Assembly: GCA_017883345.1 (NCBI GenBank)
Contig: JADGNT010000044.1
Span: 1-13,159 of the forward strand
Length of the DNA stretch: 13,159 nucleotides
Direction: 5' to 3'
Source of the DNA: Candidatus Solibacter sp.
GTDB lineage: Bacteria; Acidobacteriota; Terriglobia; Bryobacterales; Bryobacteraceae
Below are positions 1 to 4,812 of the stretch, one piece after another (position 1 is the stretch's first letter; each line of letters begins with the position of its first letter). The notes under the pieces were generated by a model that did no database searches, was not told where the DNA came from, and saw only the letters and a program-made list of their open reading frames with translations. The position numbers and the translations under genes were made by a program.

Positions 1-1135
1 GTAGCAACGGCAAGACACACGCCACCGCCACGGGCCGCATCGCCCAATGAGCAATCAGCGCCGCGGCATGAATGCGAGGCGCGACAGTTCGCCGCCAGGC
101 AGCCGCATAGTCGCCCCTCACCGCATCCACCACCTGGTCCGACAGGACGCCGGCCGGTCCCGCGGTGAGACACTCGCACAACAACCGCGCCGATTGCATC
201 GCCATGCCGATCCCCTCGGCAACGGCGGGATGGGCTTCGCCGGCAGCGTTGCCCACCAGAAAAATACGGTCGAATCCACACCGCCGGATGCCCGGCCGAA
301 TCGGCCCGGCCGACAGCCAGTCATCCTCCAGCCTGGCGCCCGCGAGAGCCTCGCGCACGGCGCGGCAAGATTGTTTGATATGCGCGAGCACGGCCTCGCC
401 GGCCTTGACCGGCCCTGCCGCGCGCCGCGCGCTCTTCAATTGGTCCCGGCGGATGCAACAGGACAGGCTGACACGTCCATGGTCGCTGTGCACCATCCCG
501 CCGTATCCGCCCGGAAAAGCCAGCAGCGGCATCAGGCCCGCCGGCAACCGGCTGTCCAGAAAATGCGCCTTGAAACCAAACAGATCGGATGGCCGTGCAG
601 CCGGGCGTGCCGGCTGCGTGGGCAATGGGCCAGGTTCCCACGAGCCGTGAGCGGCCACCACGATTCGCGCCCGCAGCTCCCTGGACTGTCCACTCTCCCT
701 GCTGACGGCCCGACAAAGGTATCCGCCCCCATGGTTGACGAGCTCGACCGCGGACCAGGGCTGCCAGATGTGCGCTCCGGCAGCCGCTGCCTGGCGCAGC
801 AACAGCGTATCCAGACGATCCCTCCCCAACGCCCGGCCCCATCCGTCGCCAGTCCCAGGACGAGGCATGTCCGAGGTTACGGCATGATCGCCGGAAAACA
901 GCCCGACCTGGCGCACCTCCGGGCCGGCCAGTTCCAGGAATGATTCGGCCACGCCCAGATGCCTCAGCAAGGGCAAGTTGGTAGCCGAAAGAAATTCTCC
1001 GCAGACCTTTCCACGGGGAAAGCTCGCCTTCTCCACCAATGCAACCGACCAGCCAGCTTTCGCCAGCAGCAGCGCGGACGTCGCTCCGCCCGGTCCGCCG
1101 CCAACGATCACTGCGTCGAAGGTCGAGGTAGTCAC
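1..1135 (-). CDS. FAD-dependent oxidoreductase (geranylgeranyl reductase/monooxygenase-like), C-terminus cut off by window edge
   Basis: The frame is open from a GTG at 1135 to base 1, giving 378 residues without a stop. The N-terminus carries a Rossmann dinucleotide-binding motif, GGGPGG at residues 12-17, with the ribose-binding acid at Glu35, followed by GKVCGEF at 42-48, typical of the p-hydroxybenzoate hydroxylase/geranylgeranyl reductase superfamily. The second FAD motif is VGNAAGEAHPAVAEGIG near 294-310, with Asn296 where most relatives have Asp. Family members are usually about 390-400 residues, so little is probably missing. The GTG start overlaps the stop of the methyltransferase gene by four bases (GTGA, 1132-1135), and no strong Shine-Dalgarno sequence precedes it, so translation is probably coupled. 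Substrate is unknown; by analogy with clusters that pair such an enzyme with a methyltransferase, it may oxidise a polyketide-derived phenolic lipid (inference). Confidence 0.87.
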   Translation of the reverse strand, partial: MTTSTFDAVIVGGGPGGATSALLLAKAGWSVALVEKASFPRGKVCGEFLSATNLPLLRHLGVAESFLELAGPEVRQVGLFSGDHAVTSDMPRPGTGDGWGRALGRDRLDTLLLRQAAAAGAHIWQPWSAVELVNHGGGYLCRAVSRESGQSRELRARIVVAAHGSWEPGPLPTQPARPAARPSDLFGFKAHFLDSRLPAGLMPLLAFPGGYGGMVHSDHGRVSLSCCIRRDQLKSARRAAGPVKAGEAVLAHIKQSCRAVREALAGARLEDDWLSAGPIRPGIRRCGFDRIFLVGNAAGEAHPAVAEGIGMAMQSARLLCECLTAGPAGVLSDQVVDAVRGDYAAAWRRTVAPRIHAAALIAHWAMRPVAVACVLPLL

Positions 1136-1839
1136 AAGACTGGCCCAGGGATCCGCTGCGCCACAAAGCAATGACTGAACAGCCCAGCTTGCCGTTCCCT
1201 CAATCGCCAACCCTCGTCGAGCGGCCACAACGCCGACAGTTCATTTTCCGCGAAGCCCGCACGCACGCTGATCTTGGCATCGTGCCGGGTGACGCGGTTG
1301 CAGCCGATGACCCCCAGCAACGCCGCTGCACAAAGCGAGAAGTTCACGCGCCGCGGCTCACACGCCAGAAAGAACCCGGTTTGATCGGCTGCGTGCCCCA
1401 GGAGCCTGCGGAGATCGTGCTCCTTGAAATGGTGCAGGAATAGGCTGGCAATGGTTACGTCGCTAGGTTCCGGGTGTGGCCGTTGCAGCCAATCGAATAC
1501 ATCCATCTCCAGCGAATCGACGTGCCACGACAGCGCCGCGAACTCTGCCTTAGTCCGCGGACTCAGCAACCGCTGGCGGTCCACCAGCACAACCCGTACC
1601 GGCTTCCAGCGGGGAGCGATACTTTTCGCGAGCCGCAGCAGGAGGGTCCCGTCACCTGCCCCCAGGTCGACAATCGACCGGGGAGATCGGCCGGTGAAAG
1701 TGCCGGCCAGCGCCCGGACCATGATGTGGGCGTGTCCCATGCATGCATTGACCTTTTGGAGATCCCGGCGTGCCCCGATCGCACCACGATCGCCAGCCGG
1801 CAATTCATCGAGCAGCTCGCGTTTCACTTCGCGTTTCAT
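1132..1839 (-). CDS. class I SAM-dependent methyltransferase
   Basis: This 235-residue protein has the class I methyltransferase signature: motif I VDLGAGDG at residues 57-64, an acidic residue at the end of strand 2 (VLVDRQR, Asp87), and SLFLHHF at 132-138, the post-motif-II segment common in small-molecule methyltransferases. The N-terminal segment (ELLDELPAG, then RRDLQKVNACMG) resembles methyltransferases found beside type III polyketide synthases; this is recognition of a pattern, not a search result. ATG at 1839 is preceded by GGAG about 12 bases upstream, a slightly long spacing. The gene overlaps the oxidoreductase gene by four bases and the two are almost certainly co-transcribed. 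Likely role: O- or C-methylation of the same small molecule that the oxidoreductase modifies (inference). Confidence 0.85.
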   Translation of the reverse strand: MKREVKRELLDELPAGDRGAIGARRDLQKVNACMGHAHIMVRALAGTFTGRSPRSIVDLGAGDGTLLLRLAKSIAPRWKPVRVVLVDRQRLLSPRTKAEFAALSWHVDSLEMDVFDWLQRPHPEPSDVTIASLFLHHFKEHDLRRLLGHAADQTGFFLACEPRRVNFSLCAAALLGVIGCNRVTRHDAKISVRAGFAENELSALWPLDEGWRLRERQAGLFSHCFVAQRIPGPVL

Positions 1840-2019
1840 TTGCCGAATTTACTCCACGTTCGTTGAGCGCCGCCCGCGGGACAAAGGCTCTCTATTCCAC
1901 GGCGACGCATACATCCCTTGTGATGTCCTTGTCGAGCGCGGCAGCGCCGGAACCAATGGTCATGCTTTCTGCTCAGTTTGAATTGTATAAGAGTTACGAG
2001 GCCGTTCTGCCCGAGGGTA

Positions 2020-2043
2020 GTGTCCCAGTATACATTAGGACAC
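2020..2043. promoter_or_regulatory. inverted repeat GTGTCC-N12-GGACAC, possible operator
   Basis: Two perfect 6-base arms (2020-2025 and 2038-2043) flank a 12-base AT-rich spacer containing GTATAC. The layout is like a dimeric repressor site, and on the minus strand it lies about 180 bases upstream of the methyltransferase start. Without another copy or a known regulator this is only a candidate. Confidence 0.3.
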
Positions 2044-2055
2044 CGCCTGTCCGAG

Positions 2056-2090
2056 CCCCGGGTGGGCGCGCCACCCCGGGTGGGCGCGCC
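2056..2090. repeat. two tandem 17-base GC-rich repeats able to fold as a hairpin
   Basis: The unit CCCCGGGTGGGCGCGCC occurs at 2056-2072 and again, exactly, at 2074-2090 (period 18). Each copy contains the octamer GGCGCGCC. CCCCGGGTGG (2056-2065) can pair with CCACCCCGGG (2071-2080) across a GCGCG loop, with one C-C mismatch. It lies about 65-100 bases downstream of the TonB-like stop on the minus strand, so it could slow or end transcription, but there is no T tract. Confidence 0.7.
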
Positions 2091-2156
2091 GGCACGGGGC
2101 AGCCGCAAGGCAAGGGCGGGCGGCCTGCGCTCGCCGGCGCGTCCGCCAGCCCCACC

Positions 2157-2789
2157 CTACAGCCCGAACGGCACGTCTACCACGGCGGTGCCATGTTCCG
2201 GCTTGCCGTCGCGCAGCATCGGGCGGAACGTCCACTGCCTGACCGATTCCAAAGCGGCGGGCACCAGCTTCCCGGGCCCCGTCACCGGGTGTACGAACTC
2301 GACGCGGCCTTGCGGATTCACCATGGCGACCACGCGCACCGAACCATGCATCCTTCCCTGGTACACCGGCATGGTGCGCTGCACCGGTTCCGGCAGCGCC
2401 AGCGAGTGCGTCACGTAGCGTGAGGAGAACCCGACGTCGATCTGCGTCTCTTGCGCCTTGGCCTCGAACTGCCACTGCCGCACGTTGTCGACGGCCGCCT
2501 GCCGCAAGGGCTCCGGCCCGGAAACCGGCACGGCCCGCGCCACCGTGCCATCGGCGGCAATGGTGACTATCAGGACCACGCTGCCTTCCACGCGATCGCG
2601 CAGCGCTTGCGGCGGATAGACCACGGGGGGAGCGTGCAGAATCGCCGGACCGCCCTTGCCGGTAACCGTCATCACGGTATGCTGGGCGAACGTGTAGATC
2701 GGTTTCGGCAGCCGCGTCGCCCGATACAGCACCGCGAGGTACACCAGCGGCAGCGCAAGCGTAATCGTCAGCCAGCGCAATCTCGACAT
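2157..2789 (-). CDS. TonB family protein with two TonB-C-like modules
   Basis: The 210-residue protein starts with a basic tip and a hydrophobic helix (residues 6-22), so it should be anchored in the inner membrane with the rest in the periplasm. Two modules follow. Residues 54-110 (PPVVYPPQALRDRVEG, then GTVARAVPVSG and VRQWQFEA) have the classic TonB C-terminal pattern. Residues 141-208 (MPVYQGRMHGSVRV, GRVEFVHPVTG, VRQWTFRP) repeat the same order. Typical TonB has one such domain plus a long proline-rich linker; here the linker is short and the domain is doubled. A complete energy-transducing TonB seems unlikely; an accessory envelope protein fits better. The gene is divergent from efp. 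No clear ribosome binding site is visible just before the ATG. Confidence 0.8.
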   Translation of the reverse strand: MSRLRWLTITLALPLVYLAVLYRATRLPKPIYTFAQHTVMTVTGKGGPAILHAPPVVYPPQALRDRVEGSVVLIVTIAADGTVARAVPVSGPEPLRQAAVDNVRQWQFEAKAQETQIDVGFSSRYVTHSLALPEPVQRTMPVYQGRMHGSVRVVAMVNPQGRVEFVHPVTGPGKLVPAALESVRQWTFRPMLRDGKPEHGTAVVDVPFGL

Positions 2790-2854
2790 GCCTACAGTCT
2801 ACTCCCGGCGCCGGCCGCACCAACATGGGGCTATCCGTGAAACCCGATTGGGAT

Positions 2855-2876
2855 TAGAATTGACGTTCACGGGAGG
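2855..2876 (+). promoter_or_regulatory. probable -10 element and ribosome binding site of efp
   Basis: TAGAAT at 2855-2860 matches the -10 consensus at five of six bases, although no good -35 lies 16-18 bases upstream. GGGAGG at 2871-2876 is five bases from the ATG at 2882 and fixes the start. If the -10 is right, the leader is only about 15 bases. The TonB-like promoter should lie in the same 92-base divergent gap. Confidence 0.45.
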
Positions 2877-2881
2877 CAAGA

Positions 2882-3454
2882 ATGGTTGTCGCATCGCAGC
2901 TACGCGTCGGTGTGGTCGTCAAATTTGAAGGCCAGGACTATAAGGTCATCGCCACGGAGTACCGTCCCGGCCAGGGCAGAATGAGCGGCGCCATGCACGC
3001 CCGGCTGCGCAATCTCGACACCGGCACTATCTGGGAGCACGCGTTCCGTTCGGAATTGAAGCTCGAAGAGATCCCTCTCGACAAGCACACCCTGGACTTT
3101 CTGTACGCCGACGAGAACCATTGTTGCTTCATGGATCCGGAGAATTTCGAGCAGACCGAAATTCCCAGGGCGCTCATCGGAGTGCAGGCCCGCTTCCTCG
3201 AAGCCGGCATGAGGCTGGCCGTCGAATTCGTCGCGGGCCGGCCCATCAACGTATTGTTCCCGGATGTTCTGGAAGTGAAGATCGCCCACACGGCGCCGCC
3301 CGCACACCAGCAACAGGACACCAACTTCAAGCCGGCGACACTCGATAACGGCGTCGAGGTGATGGTGCCGCAATTCGTGAAAACCGGCGACACCATTCGT
3401 CTCGACATCGACAACCTACGCTACATGGACCGCGCCAAAGCCAAGCGCACCTAG
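2882..3454 (+). CDS. efp: translation elongation factor P
   Basis: The 190-residue protein has the normal length and three-domain order of EF-P: a KOW-like domain (about 4-62), an OB domain (about 66-128) with FLYADENHCCFMDPENFEQ, and the C-terminal domain (about 131-187) with KPATLDNGVEVMVPQFVKTGD ending in YMDRAK. EF-P binds between the P and E sites of the ribosome and rescues stalls at consecutive prolines. The tip loop that contacts the P-site tRNA reads YRPGQGRMSGAMHARLRN (27-44), where E. coli EF-P has KPGKGQAF. The modified lysine position is Gln31, Arg33 sits near the tip, and the loop appears two residues longer, as in EfpL/YeiP. No modification enzyme (EpmA, EpmB, EarP, YmfI) is encoded nearby. 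The gene converges with the next one; only 28 bases separate their ends and I see no strong terminator. Confidence 0.96.
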   Translation: MVVASQLRVGVVVKFEGQDYKVIATEYRPGQGRMSGAMHARLRNLDTGTIWEHAFRSELKLEEIPLDKHTLDFLYADENHCCFMDPENFEQTEIPRALIGVQARFLEAGMRLAVEFVAGRPINVLFPDVLEVKIAHTAPPAHQQQDTNFKPATLDNGVEVMVPQFVKTGDTIRLDIDNLRYMDRAKAKRT

Positions 3455-3482
3455 CCGGTTGTCCGGAGCCAGGCTCACCCGG

Positions 3483-4361
3483 TCATAAGGTGATCCTGGC
3501 CTTCTTGAGCCGGGCCTGAATCTTATCGTTGACCGACTTGGTTTCCTTGGTCTGCGGAATTGCCCCAAGCACCTTCAGCGCCTCCTGCGACAGCAATTTG
3601 AGGCGATTGGGCAGATCCAGTTTGGCGCCGGTGAACAGTTCCGATCGCTCCGACAAGCTCTTCGCCGCCGCCAGCAGAAAGGCGTCGCGCGGTACCCGGA
3701 ATTCCCCGGTTTTCAGTTTCTCCTGCGCGGCGGCGGCATCGTCGGGGCTGCCCAAGGCGGCGCAGACACTCAACAGGACGCCGCGCTGCAGCATCGCCGA
3801 CTCCAGCAGGTCGCGCTCCGAATCCTGCACCAGGATTCCGCCGGCCACCCTCTTCAACCCCACGGGCGGAGCCGCTGCCCCGGCGGGATAACCGAACGCC
3901 AGGAGGATGGCCGGATCCTTGTCCAATGCCATGACCTTGTGGATGTCTTCGGTAAACTGAATGGCCGAGGCGCTGGCCTGGCTGCGTAGCGCGGAGACTT
4001 GCTTGCGGAAGGGCGTCGGGTTGGGCCGGTTGGCGCGCGCGCCCGCCTCCCAGGCGTCGGCAAGTTCGATATACCCTTGCGCCAGGCCGGAAGAGATCAC
4101 CGTATCCCAGGCGCGGGCGCGGGCGCTGAACTCGTTCCCGGTGGCCAGGATTCGCTGCAGGTGCTCACTGGTCTTCACAAAATCGCCGGCGCGATAGGTC
4201 TCCTTGGCGGCGGCCCAGAAGAACTCCGGGGTGCCGGGTTGGGGAGGTTGCGGCCCGCTCGAACAGGACGTGCCAGCCGCCACGAGGCCCAGGGTCGCGA
4301 GCGCGATCGCCACCTCTCTCCAACGCCGTGCGCGGAAATACCTTTGCTTGGTGAACGACAT
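3483..4361 (-). CDS. putative lipoprotein with an N-terminal TPR-like segment, function unknown
   Basis: The frame extends further upstream, but the start is ATG at 4361: AGGAGG (minus strand of 4371-4376) lies nine bases before it, and the longer reading would overlap the upstream gene. The resulting 292-residue protein has a basic N-terminus (MSFTKQRYFRARRWR), a hydrophobic core (17-29) and Cys33 in AAGTSC, a plausible but imperfect lipobox. Residues 43-75 (PEFFWAAAKETYRAGDF) read like one TPR hairpin; the rest is predicted mostly helical, with no catalytic motif that I recognise. It lies 19 bases downstream of the 83-residue gene, so the two form an operon. It is probably an outer-membrane- or periplasm-facing helical scaffold (inference). 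Confidence 0.75.
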   Translation of the reverse strand: MSFTKQRYFRARRWREVAIALATLGLVAAGTSCSSGPQPPQPGTPEFFWAAAKETYRAGDFVKTSEHLQRILATGNEFSARARAWDTVISSGLAQGYIELADAWEAGARANRPNPTPFRKQVSALRSQASASAIQFTEDIHKVMALDKDPAILLAFGYPAGAAAPPVGLKRVAGGILVQDSERDLLESAMLQRGVLLSVCAALGSPDDAAAAQEKLKTGEFRVPRDAFLLAAAKSLSERSELFTGAKLDLPNRLKLLSQEALKVLGAIPQTKETKSVNDKIQARLKKARITL

Positions 4362-4370
4362 TTTCTCTTG

Positions 4371-4376
4371 CCTCCT
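4371..4376 (-). promoter_or_regulatory. Shine-Dalgarno that sets the lipoprotein start
   Basis: The minus strand reads AGGAGG nine bases before ATG 4361. It sits in the 19-base gap after the upstream stop codon and argues against the longer upstream reading of the frame. Confidence 0.8.
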
Positions 4377-4380
4377 GGAT

Positions 4381-4632
4381 TTACCGTTCGCGGGAAAACA
4401 ATCCGCGTACCTTCCGTGCCATGCGCGCCAGAAGATTCGGATACGACTCCGCAGTCCGGTTGTCAGCGGACGGGGACGGCTCGGAGGGCGCCAGGTTCCG
4501 GCCGCGAAGTTCATTGGCGAGCGCCTCTTGCGCCACATCGAGGAAGGAACGCTTGTTGGCTGCAATCTTCATCAGCTCCGCGTCGGTGAGCGAGGAGTAA
4601 TAGACCTTAAATGCCTGTTGTTGAGCAGTCAC
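4381..4632 (-). CDS. small conserved-looking protein of unknown function, 83 residues
   Basis: The likely start is GTG at 4632, because AAGGAGG (minus strand of 4643-4649) lies ten bases upstream; a TTG at 4677 would lengthen it by 15 residues but has no such signal. The protein begins TAQQQAFKVYYSSLTDAELMKIA and continues AQEALANELRGRNL. This short helical pattern (a YxSLTDxEL segment, then EALxxELxxR) is often seen at the N-terminus of acidobacterial hypothetical proteins. A Ser/Pro-rich linker follows, and the C-terminus (NLLARMARKVRGLFSRER) is a basic amphipathic helix that could touch membrane or nucleic acid. It is the first gene of the operon with the lipoprotein at 3483-4361. No function can be assigned. 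Confidence 0.7.
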   Translation of the reverse strand: MTAQQQAFKVYYSSLTDAELMKIAANKRSFLDVAQEALANELRGRNLAPSEPSPSADNRTAESYPNLLARMARKVRGLFSRER

Positions 4633-4642
4633 GGATTTCACA

Positions 4643-4649
4643 CCTCCTT
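4643..4649 (-). promoter_or_regulatory. Shine-Dalgarno that selects the GTG start at 4632
   Basis: The minus strand reads AAGGAGG, ten bases before GTG 4632. The other in-frame GTG at 4641 is too close to it and the TTG at 4677 is upstream of it. Confidence 0.65.
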
Positions 4650-4689
4650 CCACGGATTCGTCGTCAAAATCGGACAATCGACTCCGATA

Positions 4690-4718
4690 GTTGTAGCGCT
4701 TCGTTGGTCCGTTGTCAA
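4690..4718 (-). promoter_or_regulatory. sigma-70-type promoter for the 83-residue protein/lipoprotein operon
   Basis: On the minus strand a perfect TTGACA (4713-4718) is followed after exactly 17 bases by TACAAC (4690-4695), four of six matches to the -10 consensus. Transcription would begin near 4683, leaving a leader of about 50 bases before the GTG at 4632. Confidence 0.6.
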
Positions 4719-4726
4719 TCTCGAAT

Positions 4727-4747
4727 CCGCGGCCGGATGGGCCGCGG
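4727..4747 (-). terminator. perfect 8-bp GC hairpin, possible terminator of the TPR gene
   Basis: CCGCGGCC (4727-4734) pairs perfectly with GGCCGCGG (4740-4747) around a five-base loop. It lies about 65 bases past the TPR stop codon and 8 bases upstream of the next operon's -35. There is no T tract, so it could be a factor-dependent stop, an mRNA-protecting stem or a binding site. Confidence 0.35.
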
Positions 4748-4812
4748 AGCAGCAGGTTCCTGCCGCCGATGCCGACGCCCCCGTAACAGCGCCACGCAGG
4801 CGGGCAACCGGC

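Larger units (their letters stand above)
1840..2156. other. non-coding gap between the TonB-like gene and the methyltransferase gene
   Basis: This 317-base stretch contains no convincing gene. Reading frames through it are short and lack ribosome binding sites. It holds an inverted repeat at 2020-2043, a GC-rich tandem repeat at 2056-2090, and a GC-rich tail running to the TonB-like stop codon. On the minus strand an AT-rich segment around 1981-1995 reads TTATACAAT and could supply a -10 element for the methyltransferase gene, but I see no matching -35. Confidence 0.6.

Noticed and set aside
47..943. 298-codon plus-strand frame at the left edge
   Set aside because: It lies antisense to the oxidoreductase and has an Arg/Pro/His-rich product without domains.
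321..1166. 281-codon minus-strand frame overlapping the oxidoreductase
   Set aside because: It is Gly/Arg/Trp-rich with no motif; the correct frame, starting at GTG 1135, has both FAD signatures.
1890..1961. 23-residue minus-strand reading beginning MTIGSGAAALDKDITRDVC
   Set aside because: Its composition is protein-like but there is no Shine-Dalgarno, and it is too short to support without conservation.
1836..2108. 90-codon minus-strand frame between the TonB-like and methyltransferase genes
   Set aside because: It starts inside the GC-rich tandem repeat, has no ribosome binding site and no recognisable pattern, and would overlap the methyltransferase start.
2790..2830. Promoter for the TonB-like gene (TTGGTG and TAGACT on the minus strand)
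   Set aside because: The matches are weak (three and four of six) and the -10 would lie only about 5 bases from the ATG.
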